The notes under the pieces are model-generated. The model was not told the origin of the DNA. It did no database searches and was given only the letters and a program-made list of their open reading frames with translations. A stretch of DNA of 64,000 nt from Alteromonadaceae bacterium (GTDB lineage Bacteria > Pseudomonadota > Gammaproteobacteria > Enterobacterales > Alteromonadaceae): the NCBI GenBank assembly GCA_002691625.1, contig NZIK01000103.1, positions 29,247 to 93,246 of the forward strand. Reading direction: 5' to 3'. A program made the translations under genes and the position numbers. Positions 54,406 to 63,706 of this stretch are shown in pieces; position 1 is the stretch's first letter, and every line of letters starts with the position of its first letter.

Positions 54406-55133
54406 ATGGTCCTGGCTGACATTTTATCTGAACTCGTTGATTACGAAGGTGAGCCACCACCCGATATACGCCTGATCAAGGCATTAATTGACCTGCAAAA
54501 ACAGGATTTTGGTAATCCTCTCATCGAGATTACTAATTTATTTCAAAACTACCTTAAAAACTTGCTGAGCGGCCCGATAGTATCATTGACGATCCTTTTG
54601 ATTACACTGGCAGTGTTAATGATGAAACAGCACAAAATCCATCATACCGTGGTTGCACTAAGTCAGCCCGACAGTTTAACCGTGGATACTGGCAGCAATG
54701 CATGAAACAGACCCTGTAGCAGCATCAGCAAAACCCGTAAGGTACAAGTTGTTTGCTGTTAATAGACGTCGATCACTTTAAACACATGAATGATAAATAC
54801 GGCCACACTACCGGCGACCAGGTAATAAAACAGGTGGCTGAACTCAATTTAGCATCGAGCAGACAATCTGATTATGTTGGTCACTCTGGCGGCGAAGAAT
54901 TCGCTCTAATCCTGTCTGTATCGCCGCTTATAAAAGCCCGCGAAATTACCGAACGGCTGCGAAAGAATATTGCTGATTTTACATTTGATGGCGTTGATGG
55001 TGACGTAACGGTGAGCATAGGTATTGCTGAGTTTAACGCTGCATACCTCAGTATCACTGATTGGATAAATGCAGCCGATACAGCACTTTACAATGCCAAA
55101 CGACAAGGCCGCAACCAGGTGGTTTTTGCCTGA
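54406..55133 (+). pseudogene. Broken membrane diguanylate cyclase (GGDEF)
   Basis: Two fragments in different frames look like one former gene. The first (54406-54705) has about 100 residues with one membrane helix (IVSLTILLITLAVLMM) and the entry of a GGDEF domain (VALSQPDSLT). It ends at a TGA. The second (54753-55133, no good start) holds the rest: LLLIDVDHFKHMNDKYGH, an intact RxxD I-site (RQSD) five residues before GGEEF, and DWINAADTALYNAKRQGRNQV. A frameshift near 54750 and the stop at 54703-54705 break it. The catalytic core is still well kept, so decay is recent. A nearby frame upstream may be the lost N-terminus. Confidence 0.7.
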
Positions 55134-55145
55134 TACAGTAAACAC

Positions 55146-55871
55146 CTATTCAGTAGCGCTTTGCGCCTGTTTAAGGTGCCGTAATCCTTCGTCAAACAGG
55201 GCTATTTTAGCCTCGAGATTTTCGGCTTTGGGGGAGAACGCCACATAAATGTCACTGATATGATTCAGCTCACCTTTGCGAATTGCGTCATGCGGTAGTT
55301 GCATAGCAGCAAGCGTGTAAGATGCCACAGCGTCGAACATAATCGCCATATGCACCTTATTCTCCCGCAGCATATTGATAATCTGGCGCTGGTTGGCCAC
55401 CCGTACTTCTTTAAATCGTTTACGCTGGGCTTCATAGCTATCGCCATATTCATAGCCAGTAATCAGTGCGATGCTGATGCCGCCGGGAAACTTATCCACA
55501 CTGGCATAGTTAAAGGTTGAATCTTTAGGGTAATAAAACGACGCCTTGGCCTGAAACAAAGGCTCGTTGCCAAACACAAATCGTTGCAGAGTATTTTGTT
55601 GAAGGGTTACATTGTACGCGCCGTCTACCTGACCATTTTCGGCCATCTTTAATGCCCTGGCATAGGGGACGGTGATAAAGGTGGCAGTTGAGTCGCTGTA
55701 GGAAAGTGCCTGCTCGATAATATTACGCGACAGTCCGCTGCCGTCTGCCATGGCAAACGGCGGCCAGCTGTCTTCAGCAGCAAAAGTAAATGTTTCACCG
55801 GCCATCACCCAACGGGATAATGCTAAACAAGTGATAGCCAGAATCCAATGCTTTTTAAGAGATGAACACAA
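55146..55871 (-). CDS. Periplasmic solute-binding-like protein (family 3 type)
   Basis: A 241-residue protein with a signal peptide ending near VMAGE (residues 1-24). FAAEDSWPPFAMADGSGLSRNIIEQAL is the typical N-terminal lobe of family 3 binding proteins, and VPYARALKMAENGQVDGAYN is a segment common in Alteromonadales orphans. The start is TTG at 55871 by extent; the true start is uncertain. It converges with the broken cyclase, which is notable because binding-protein domains are often partners or parts of such cyclases. Confidence 0.75.
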   Translation of the reverse strand: MCSSLKKHWILAITCLALSRWVMAGETFTFAAEDSWPPFAMADGSGLSRNIIEQALSYSDSTATFITVPYARALKMAENGQVDGAYNVTLQQNTLQRFVFGNEPLFQAKASFYYPKDSTFNYASVDKFPGGISIALITGYEYGDSYEAQRKRFKEVRVANQRQIINMLRENKVHMAIMFDAVASYTLAAMQLPHDAIRKGELNHISDIYVAFSPKAENLEAKIALFDEGLRHLKQAQSATE

Positions 55872-56079
55872 GAGCTAAACCTTTAATACGACAAGTAAAA
55901 ATAAAGCAACATCAGGCCGACATTGTTAAGGATACCGGCGCCACTTAACTATACTAGCGCTGTCGCATTAATAAAACATCATAAAAATGTCGTAATGTTG
56001 AGTCAGCGACTCACAAAAATCATGTAATCGTTGCGCTACGCGCACTATCCTCCAGGCCTGCTACTCTCACAGGCTAGTT

Positions 56080-56436
56080 TTAGTTTTTACTCTCTAGTGG
56101 AAACACCTCAAATGTCACGCCTTCGGCTCCGGTTTGCATAAAAGCGCGAATGTTAGCGTGGTCTGTGCCATCGGGGTTACCCAGCACATCGTCACGATAG
56201 TAGCTTCCAAAAAGTGTCAGGGTTTGTTCGTTGGTCAGCCCGAGGAGTTGCCCCAGTGCGAGTAGCTTACAGGAACCATTATTCTGGTTTGCCTCATTTT
56301 CTACTTTGCCGTTGGTAAACGCCGTGGGCGTAAAAACGAAGTTTTCATCGATAAAGGCAATAACATCATTAAACAAGACGTGTTCCGGTGTGTTGTTTAG
56401 TTGTTCGATAAGTGCTTGCTGGTTGCTATAAGCCAC
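56080..56436 (-). CDS. HopJ-family protein
   Basis: A small protein of the HopJ (type III effector HopPmaJ) family, found widely in non-pathogenic gammaproteobacteria where no effector role is likely. About 118 residues from a GTG at 56436, six bases after GGAG; a longer GTG frame begins at 56448. Diagnostic segments are FNDVIAFIDENFVFTPTAF, NGKVENEANQNNGSCKLLAL and LTLFGSYYRDDVLGNPDGTDHANIR. There is no secretion system nearby. Function unknown. Confidence 0.88.
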   Translation of the reverse strand: MAYSNQQALIEQLNNTPEHVLFNDVIAFIDENFVFTPTAFTNGKVENEANQNNGSCKLLALGQLLGLTNEQTLTLFGSYYRDDVLGNPDGTDHANIRAFMQTGAEGVTFEVFPLESKN

Positions 56437-56692
56437 TGCTGTCTCCACTGGATAGTCACAAAATTGCGGGATAATTTGCGCGCTATTAAACCAGAATAAC
56501 TTTTATATACCTACCTTGAATTTCTGATCAAAAGTGCCCATCTGGCAGTACAGATACTGGTGAACAAAGCTAATCCCACACGATCAGGCAATAGCCAAAC
56601 AGGATTAGGCACGCGAAGTTTCTATTGCTTCATGCATAATACTTCGCAGGCTCATAAAGCACTTTTTAAAGACTAAAGACAGAGGTAACACT

Positions 56693-57742
56693 ATGAAAAC
56701 AGTTGGCTACGCTGCATTCTCAGACGATGCTCACATGAAACCGTATCATTTTGAGCGCCGTGATCTGCGCGCCAATGATGTTGCAATTGAAATTTTATAT
56801 TGCGGTGTGTGTCACTCAGATTTACACACGGTAAACGGTGACTGGGGCCCGCAACCCTATCCTTTAATCCCTGGTCACGAAATTGTAGGCGTGGTAACCG
56901 CTATTGGTGAAGACGTAAAAAACTACAAAGTCGGTCAGAACGTAGCGGTAGGCTGCATGGTAGACAGCTGTCAGGAATGTGATCAGTGTCACAACCATGA
57001 AGAGCAATACTGCCGAAATGGCATGACGCCAACCTACGGTGCACCTGATCGTATCTCGGGTGAAACCACACAGGGCGGCTATTCCAAACACATTGTGGTG
57101 CGTGAGGAATTTGTACTTAACGTGCCAGAAGGCATGGATCTCGCGAAAACCGCGCCAATTCTGTGTGCAGGTATCACTACCTTTTCTCCGCTGCGCACTT
57201 GGGGGGTTAAAGAAGGCACTCGCGTTGGCGTGATTGGCCTGGGTGGGCTTGGTCATATGGCCGTTAAACTGGCCGCCGCTATGGGTGCAGAAGTGACAGC
57301 TATCAGCCGTTCCAATAAAAAGGAAGCCGAAGCGAAAGCGATGGGCGCCAAGGGTATTCTGGTTTCTACCGACGAAGATGCCATGCAAGCCGCAGGCAGC
57401 TCTTTTGATCTCATTATCGATACAGCCCCGGTGAAGCACGATGTTGGTCAATACGCTCCGCTGCTTGATATCGATGGTACTATTGTCATCGTTGGTCAGG
57501 TTGGCCCTATGGAAGAACTAATGACACCGCCTCTGGTAATGGGCCGTCGCCGTGTCGCAGGGTCACTAATTGGCGGTATCCAGGAAACTCAGGAAGTGCT
57601 GGAGTTCTGTGCGGAACACGGCATTTACCCCGATTGCGAAATGATAAAAATGGATGAAATTAACGGTGCTTTTGAAACCCTGGCTAAGGGCGACTTGGCG
57701 CACCGTTTTGTTATCGACATGGCGTCTCTGAGCGCTGAATAA
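56693..57742 (+). CDS. Zinc-dependent NADP alcohol dehydrogenase (YahK/CAD-like)
   Basis: A 349-residue medium-chain dehydrogenase. Catalytic zinc ligands are Cys40 (GVCHSDLH), His62-Glu63 (PGHEIVG) and Cys158 (PILCAGITT). The structural zinc has Cys93, 96, 99 and 107. The Rossmann site is GVIGLGGLGHMAVKLA, and RSNKK after it suggests NADPH. Its group (YahK, AdhC, CAD-like) reduces aldehydes broadly. Strong ribosome-binding site (AGAGGTAAC) before the ATG, and a strong terminator follows. Confidence 0.92.
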   Translation: MKTVGYAAFSDDAHMKPYHFERRDLRANDVAIEILYCGVCHSDLHTVNGDWGPQPYPLIPGHEIVGVVTAIGEDVKNYKVGQNVAVGCMVDSCQECDQCHNHEEQYCRNGMTPTYGAPDRISGETTQGGYSKHIVVREEFVLNVPEGMDLAKTAPILCAGITTFSPLRTWGVKEGTRVGVIGLGGLGHMAVKLAAAMGAEVTAISRSNKKEAEAKAMGAKGILVSTDEDAMQAAGSSFDLIIDTAPVKHDVGQYAPLLDIDGTIVIVGQVGPMEELMTPPLVMGRRRVAGSLIGGIQETQEVLEFCAEHGIYPDCEMIKMDEINGAFETLAKGDLAHRFVIDMASLSAE

Positions 57743-57770
57743 ACACTTTATTGTTTACAGCAACTCAGTC

Positions 57771-57801
57771 AAAAAAGCAGCGCTTATTGCGCTGCTTTTT
57801 T
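57771..57801. terminator. Bidirectional Rho-independent terminator
   Basis: AAAAAAGCAGCGC and GCGCTGCTTTTTT (57771-57783 and 57789-57801) make a 13-bp stem with loop TTATT. It serves both the alcohol dehydrogenase and the convergent gdhA gene. Confidence 0.92.
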
Positions 57802-57820
57802 ATGCCTGGTGTTGAGGAAA

Positions 57821-59161
57821 TTAAACGCCCTGAGCAACCATGGCATTGGCAAGTTGCCTGAAGGCAGTGATGTTAGCGCCTTTTGCATAATTAACCTTAT
57901 CGTCTTCCTGACCTTCTTCAGCGCAGCGGTCGTGAATATAGGTCATGATAGCTTTGAGTTCATCATCGAGTCGGGCGAAGGTTTTACGCTCAAAAGCGGC
58001 ATTTTGCGACATCTCCATACCCGACATTGCAACGCCCCCGGCATTAGCGGCTTTACCCGGCACGAACACGATGCCGGCATCGGCGATAAGCGTTTTTGCC
58101 TCATGGGTGGTAGGCATATTGGCCCCTTCCAGTAAATATTTACAGTGGTTGTCTGCCAGACGTTTTGCTGACGGCTCATCCAGTTCATTCTGCGTAGCGC
58201 ACGGCAATGCTATATCGCAGGCGCAGCCCCAAGGCTTTTCACCGCTAAACCAGCTACCGCCACGCTCATCAGCCATCGCGGTAAGAATATTATCTTCGTT
58301 CATGCGATTTTCGATGGCCCAGCGTATGTCGGCGCTGCTCAGGCCCTCTTCCTTAATTAAACTGCCGCGACTGTTAGATAAACTAATCACAGTGCCGCCC
58401 AGTTCTGCGGCCTTGAGCGCGGCATGCAAAGCCACATTACCCGCACCGGAAATAGCAATCCGCTTACCTTCAATTGCGTCATCGTGATGTTTAAGCACGC
58501 ACTGCAGCATGTAAATTAAGCCAAAGCCGGTGGCTTCGGTGCGCACGTGGCTACCACCAAAATCAATGTCTTTACCGGTAAGACTACCGCCGAACTCGTT
58601 GTGCATACGGCGGTACTGGCCATATAAAAAGCCAATCTCGCGAGCGCCTACATTAATATCACCAGCGGGTACGTCGGTACGCGGGCCAATATGGCGCTGC
58701 AATTCCTGCATAAAAGCCTGACAAAACCGCATGATTTCATTGTCGCTGCGGCCTTTTGGATTAAATTCAGAGCCGCCCTTTGCGCCACCCATAGGCAGGC
58801 CGGTAAGCGCATTTTTAAACGACTGCTCAAAAGCCAGAAATTTCAGTACCGACTCGTTAACCGTGGGGTGAAAGCGTAAGCCACCTTTATAGGGGCCAAT
58901 GAGCCCGCTGTGTTGTACCCTCCAACCACGATTAACTTCTACCTCGCCCTTGTCGTTCATCCAGTGCACGGCAAAATGCACTACCCGCTCCGGCTCACTC
59001 AGGCGTTTAAGCACGTTGTAGCGCTTGTATTCAGCATGCGCGTTGTAAATCGGCATTACATCGGCGGCGAGCTCTTTGGTGGCCTGCAAGAATTCCGGGT
59101 GGTGCGGGTACCGGTTTTCAATCCACTCGTTAAACTCGTCTAAATTCGATTTCGCTGTCAT
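57821..59161 (-). CDS. gdhA: NADP-specific glutamate dehydrogenase
   Basis: A 446-residue hexameric GDH making glutamate from 2-oxoglutarate and ammonium with NADPH. Diagnostic segments are GPYKGGLRFHP, the active-site Lys in LPMGGAKGGSEFNPKG, DVPAGDINVGAREIG and GAGNVALHAA for the cofactor. Length (446-447) and ending (FRQLANAMVAQGV) match the small-subunit type I family. It converges with the alcohol dehydrogenase gene and is divergent from the propeller cyclase. Confidence 0.96.
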   Translation of the reverse strand: MTAKSNLDEFNEWIENRYPHHPEFLQATKELAADVMPIYNAHAEYKRYNVLKRLSEPERVVHFAVHWMNDKGEVEVNRGWRVQHSGLIGPYKGGLRFHPTVNESVLKFLAFEQSFKNALTGLPMGGAKGGSEFNPKGRSDNEIMRFCQAFMQELQRHIGPRTDVPAGDINVGAREIGFLYGQYRRMHNEFGGSLTGKDIDFGGSHVRTEATGFGLIYMLQCVLKHHDDAIEGKRIAISGAGNVALHAALKAAELGGTVISLSNSRGSLIKEEGLSSADIRWAIENRMNEDNILTAMADERGGSWFSGEKPWGCACDIALPCATQNELDEPSAKRLADNHCKYLLEGANMPTTHEAKTLIADAGIVFVPGKAANAGGVAMSGMEMSQNAAFERKTFARLDDELKAIMTYIHDRCAEEGQEDDKVNYAKGANITAFRQLANAMVAQGV

Positions 59162-59359
59162 ACCAATCCTTTAAATAATACAAAACACCCGATTTGTACT
59201 GATTTTTATCCGTGGATGATCATTTTTAACTACGCTAACGGCTGATTTTATTTACTTTGTTAGCCCATAGACTGTGCCTTTTATTGCTTCATGACGGCCA
59301 CTATGGATTGGCAGGCTGACGTTTACCCCTTATACTAAAGGACTAATTTTTCGACAGTT

Positions 59360-62300
59360 GTGAATGCACCGTTTCCCGCCGGGTATTTTGCAAGCAAAGT
59401 AGTGATGATTGTGGTGCGTGCTTTGTCTATTTCTAAACGCCTTTTAAAGCCGCTGAGTCTGCTCTGGCTCGGAGCGTTTGTGTGCGTTATGGTCCACGCC
59501 AGTGAAAACAAGTGGCAGAGCCACGCACAGCCGGTTTTTCTGTCGCCGTTAGGCAATTCGACCCCTATTGAAGGGCAGATTGATACAATACTGGAAGATC
59601 AGCAGGGATTTATCTGGCTGGTTGCAGCCAACGGTTTATGGCGCTGGGATTCAAAATCGCTGGTCCGCGCGCGATTTAAAGGCGTGGATAATGAAGCTCC
59701 CACCCCCCAGGTAAATCATGGGTTCAGCGATACCCAAGGTCGTATCTGGATTGGCACCAGCAGCGGCTTATACCAGCTCACTCCCGGCACCACTTCGTTT
59801 ACCGCGGTTGCGCCTGACCAGTTGCAGGACATAACCATACAGGCTGGCGCAGTGGCTAGCTTGCCACACACTGACATCGTCGTACTCGCCAGCGACCGGG
59901 TGCTTTATCAGTTTGATACGGCTTCAGCGCAGCTTAAACGGCTCCACATTGCGTCCGACACGCGGATCCACGCACTCCACATAAACCACGCCAATACGCT
60001 TTGGGTGGGTACCGACAAAGGCTTGTTCCGCAGTAAACTAAGCAATAGTCAGTTTGTCCCATTACAAACGGAACCAGACTTTCCTGCGGGTATCAGGGTC
60101 AGCTCGATTACCACTACCGCAAAGGATAAGCTCGTGGTTGGCACCGCTGCCGAGGGCTTATTTGTTCAATCTGAAGCATCCGGTTTTCGCAACTACATAC
60201 TCGCACAGGATAACAGCCCGTGGCTGTTTACGGTTAAGGAAATTCGCCCCGAGGTATTACTGATTGGTACTTTTGGTGATGGGCTGATTGAACTTAATTT
60301 AGCCACCCAGACAACACGCCGCTTCCGGCACAACCGTTTATTACCTGCCAGCCTTAGCGATAATGATATCTGGTCGTTATTTCGCGATTCCAGAGGATTG
60401 GTGTGGATTGGCAGTGGTGCAACGCTTAATGTTTATGATGCCGGCGATGTTGCCGTTTCACATATTTTTGGTGACAGCGGGCAACCCACAGGCCTGATGA
60501 ATCGAAAGGTTCATGCAGTTCAGGCGGTAGCAAATAAACTGATTGTGGGTTCCGGCGAACATGGCTTGGAGGAGTTCACTGCCGAGCAAGGCCCCACCCG
60601 GCAACTGTGGCAAAATGGTTCTGATCCGGTAGAAACGTTATTTGCCGATCCGGCTGGTAATCTCTACGCCTCGGCAAATTTCGCGTCGGTGATTATCCCG
60701 CCAGGCAGTAACCAGCCATTACCGCTTAACGTAAATGGCAGAAAGCCTTCCACGTTTACCACCGCTCTGGCCTACTCGCCTGAAGCCCTCTGGATAGGCG
60801 GTACCGATGGTTTATGGCAACAGCCTGCAAGAGCGAGTGAACCTACCATTCAGTTACTGCCTGATCATTTTAGCGAGCGTCGCGTGGCATCGTTGCTGGC
60901 AACACCTGATTCGCTCTGGGTAGGTAGCTGGCAAGGCTTACTGCGCGGCAAGCTTAACAATGGGTTGCTCAACAGTGCAGATATTGAAGCGGTAAACCAT
61001 TCGCACCTGGCACAACAATTCATTGCCGACTTATATGCAGATAGTCTCGGCCAGCTTTGGGTGGCAACCAGCGGAGCGGGATTATTTGTTCGTGCCACCA
61101 ATAACCGCTGGCTTGAGTTCACGACTGCCGTTGGTCTGCCCGGTGACAATGTGATGGCCATCGCTGGAGAGAGTGATAAGCAGGTCTGGGTAGGCACTTC
61201 ACGTGGGATTGCTGCCATTGATATTGAGCAAAAACTGCTGCGCGTTATAACAGCCGGTCCTGGCGCCGTAAACAGCCCCTACTCCCGTGCCGCAGCAACC
61301 ATGACAGCAGCGGGCGAGCTGGTATTCGGCGGTAAAAATGGCCTGACTATCATCTCTCCGCAAGCATTGCCGCGCGAGGTGAATCCTTTATCCTTAAACT
61401 TTACACAGCTGGAAATAACGACTGCGGATAACCGCAAGCTTTATCCGGCGACTATACAGGATCACATTGAAATCAGTGCACTGCCCAAACGTATTTCTTT
61501 TGAATTTGTCGCGCTGGACTACCTTGATCCGGAACATTTGCAATACCGTTACCGCCTGGCTGGCAGTGAGAATAACTGGACTCAACTCGATGCCGATCAC
61601 CGAATTGTAACGCTCACCGAGCCGGCTCCGGGCGACTACAAACTGGAACTACAATACTCCGACAACGGCACCACCTGGCAACATACAACGCTCAGCCAAC
61701 GATTTACCGTGCTCCCCGCGTGGTATCAGACTGTTTATGCCAGCATGGTTAGTCTGTTGCTATTGGCCATAGCTATTTTTGTTTTGCATCGGTTAGGGCT
61801 GCGCCATTACCGGCACCGCCAGAATGTACTGGAGCAAAAAATTGCCGAGCGCACGGCTGAGCTACTAACCGCTAATGAGAAACTCAGTGAACAGGCGGTC
61901 GCTCTGGAGAAAGCCAGCTTAACGGACGCGCTGACCGGCTTACATAACCGGCGCTTTTTAAATCAGAACATGCAGCGGGATATCAGCCGCATACATCGAT
62001 ACTACAAAGACTGCGAAGCCACCAATAAACGCCTGGATGAGCAGTCTGATATGTTATTTTTTATTATCGACCTGGATCATTTCAAACGCATTAACGATAA
62101 CCACGGTCATCAGGCCGGTGATGCAGTGCTGGTAGAAACCCAAAAGCGGTTATCGGCCATTTTCCGTGACAGTGATTATCTGGTGCGCTGGGGTGGCGAG
62201 GAGTTTCTGGCGGTGGTGCAGGATACGCCCCGGGAAGAGGCTTACTTGCTAGCAGAGCGCATAGTTAACGCCGTAAATGCCAGCGATATGCACATAAACG

Positions 62301-62557
62301 GGCACACGCAGTTAAAAGTAACCTGTTCCGTAGGCTTTGCTGCTTATCCGCTGCACCAGCAACGATATAGCTTTTTCGACTGGCAAAGCACCGTTGGTAT
62401 AGCCGATGCGGCGTTATATGGTGCCAAACGCCGTAATCGCGATACCTGGATGGGCATTACCGGCATCCGGTCTACGGTATCCGACAGTACTCTGGAACTC
62501 ATCAAACAGCAGCCCGCTCGCATATTCGATCATGCCAACGTCCTGGTTCGCCAGTAG
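59360..62557 (+). CDS. Beta-propeller (two-component-regulator-type) diguanylate cyclase
   Basis: Up to 1065 residues. The start is uncertain: GTG 59360 has no good ribosome site, and ATG 59405 begins a better signal peptide (residues 16-48 of the long form, ending VHASE). From about 60 to 690 it has repeated WIGTSSGLY/WVGTDKGLF propeller blades, then a Y_Y_Y domain at about 700-790 (ISFEFVALDYLDPEHLQYRYRL), a membrane helix at about 795-815 and a coiled coil. The GGDEF domain from about 855 has DPALTGLHNRR-like DALTGLHNRR, IDLDHFKRINDNHGH, the RDSD I-site and GGEEF active site. All catalytic features are present. It should make c-di-GMP in response to a periplasmic ligand. Confidence 0.93.
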   Translation: MNAPFPAGYFASKVVMIVVRALSISKRLLKPLSLLWLGAFVCVMVHASENKWQSHAQPVFLSPLGNSTPIEGQIDTILEDQQGFIWLVAANGLWRWDSKSLVRARFKGVDNEAPTPQVNHGFSDTQGRIWIGTSSGLYQLTPGTTSFTAVAPDQLQDITIQAGAVASLPHTDIVVLASDRVLYQFDTASAQLKRLHIASDTRIHALHINHANTLWVGTDKGLFRSKLSNSQFVPLQTEPDFPAGIRVSSITTTAKDKLVVGTAAEGLFVQSEASGFRNYILAQDNSPWLFTVKEIRPEVLLIGTFGDGLIELNLATQTTRRFRHNRLLPASLSDNDIWSLFRDSRGLVWIGSGATLNVYDAGDVAVSHIFGDSGQPTGLMNRKVHAVQAVANKLIVGSGEHGLEEFTAEQGPTRQLWQNGSDPVETLFADPAGNLYASANFASVIIPPGSNQPLPLNVNGRKPSTFTTALAYSPEALWIGGTDGLWQQPARASEPTIQLLPDHFSERRVASLLATPDSLWVGSWQGLLRGKLNNGLLNSADIEAVNHSHLAQQFIADLYADSLGQLWVATSGAGLFVRATNNRWLEFTTAVGLPGDNVMAIAGESDKQVWVGTSRGIAAIDIEQKLLRVITAGPGAVNSPYSRAAATMTAAGELVFGGKNGLTIISPQALPREVNPLSLNFTQLEITTADNRKLYPATIQDHIEISALPKRISFEFVALDYLDPEHLQYRYRLAGSENNWTQLDADHRIVTLTEPAPGDYKLELQYSDNGTTWQHTTLSQRFTVLPAWYQTVYASMVSLLLLAIAIFVLHRLGLRHYRHRQNVLEQKIAERTAELLTANEKLSEQAVALEKASLTDALTGLHNRRFLNQNMQRDISRIHRYYKDCEATNKRLDEQSDMLFFIIDLDHFKRINDNHGHQAGDAVLVETQKRLSAIFRDSDYLVRWGGEEFLAVVQDTPREEAYLLAERIVNAVNASDMHINGHTQLKVTCSVGFAAYPLHQQRYSFFDWQSTVGIADAALYGAKRRNRDTWMGITGIRSTVSDSTLELIKQQPARIFDHANVLVRQ

Positions 62558-62564
62558 TGTAGAG

Positions 62565-63431
62565 TCAGCTATGCCTTTTTATATGCCGAACGGCCAGCAC
62601 GTCTACCGGTGTATTTCGCCCCCGGTACTGATAACGAATAAGATGAGCGAGCTCGGAGTAAAGCGCGGTGATTTCGACAGGCATCTGCGAGGGTTGTTTA
62701 TCCTGCATGTAATGAAACAGTAATTTAAGCTGATGTTCACGCACCTGATAGCGCACCAAACGATTAAGCGCGATCTGCCAGTGCCGCCAGTTGGTAATGC
62801 GCAGCCCGTCAAAATAAAACTGCGCCGCGGGCACTACCCGTAACCTTTTGCTGGGCGCAAATAACTGCTGATATTCAATACTGCCTTTGGTCAGGCAGGT
62901 TACCACAAAGTCTTCGCCGATCAGCCCGGCGGGAAGAGTGATAGCCTTTTCGCGTATTTCGTTAACCAACTCACTGCGCAGGGCGTAAAGCGCCCCGGCC
63001 AACCGCCCCCAGCGCTGCATATTACTAAGCCATTTCACCTGACTGCGACCATTCGCCGGCACCGCCGCAGTAGCCAGTACATGCGAAGTATTCTTTAACG
63101 GGGCTAACAGTTCTGGCATCGCGTTGTCAGCAAGATAAATATCACCATCGACAAACACGTGATAGTCAGCTTCACCGGATAACTTTTGCACATAATGATT
63201 CCAGCTCGCGGCTTTATCGGCTCTGTCTAACCACACGCCAATAACCTCCGGCTGGTTAGCACTGAAACGGGTTACCACGTCGGCGGTGTCATCAGTACAC
63301 CCATTTACCAGCACGTAGATATACTGCAACCCTTCGTCAGCCTGAGAGAGTATACTTTCCAGGCAGCGGTTGATCCGTCGCGCTTCGTTATGGGCGAATA
63401 CCACTACATTGTAGGTGGGAGTGCCTGACAT
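62565..63431 (-). CDS. Family 2 glycosyltransferase
   Basis: A 288-residue GT-A fold transferase from ATG 63431, with AAGGA six bases upstream; an earlier in-frame start at 63452 adds seven basic residues. Features are the nucleotide-sugar entry VVVFAHNEARRINRCLESI, VNGCTDDTADVV, and DGDIYL as the DxD-like metal site (VFVDGDIYLAD). RKxRW-like tail motifs are weak. It may build cell-surface polysaccharide or O-antigen, but no neighbouring sugar genes help. It converges with the propeller cyclase, and the MSHA pilin follows divergently. Confidence 0.85.
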   Translation of the reverse strand: MSGTPTYNVVVFAHNEARRINRCLESILSQADEGLQYIYVLVNGCTDDTADVVTRFSANQPEVIGVWLDRADKAASWNHYVQKLSGEADYHVFVDGDIYLADNAMPELLAPLKNTSHVLATAAVPANGRSQVKWLSNMQRWGRLAGALYALRSELVNEIREKAITLPAGLIGEDFVVTCLTKGSIEYQQLFAPSKRLRVVPAAQFYFDGLRITNWRHWQIALNRLVRYQVREHQLKLLFHYMQDKQPSQMPVEITALYSELAHLIRYQYRGRNTPVDVLAVRHIKRHS

Positions 63432-63706
63432 ACTTGTCCTTTTTTTAATCATCCTATACCAACCTACCGGGTTTAACTGCCAGTTACAAATTGGTTCGTG
63501 TCGTTTTTTTGATTACCTTATGCCCAACTAAGCTTAAACCTCGGCATTAAACACTGACTGAATGTATCAACGAGCAGCTCGCCACGACCGGAAGGGCAAA
63601 AGCTCAAAGTTAACCGTTGAAGTGATTAAGACTCTGGCATTTTAATTAAGGATAAGATTAAATAGCCGCCACGTTTAGCAGTTCACCGAGTAGTAAGGGA
63701 TTAAAC

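Noticed and set aside
54269..54460. Minus-strand frame of 63 codons opposite the broken cyclase
   Set aside because: Shadow of the plus-strand remnant; no ribosome site or domain.
55999..56013. TGAGTC-AGC-GACTCA hairpin downstream of the HopJ gene
   Set aside because: Only a 6-bp stem with no T-run on the minus strand; too weak to call a terminator or operator.
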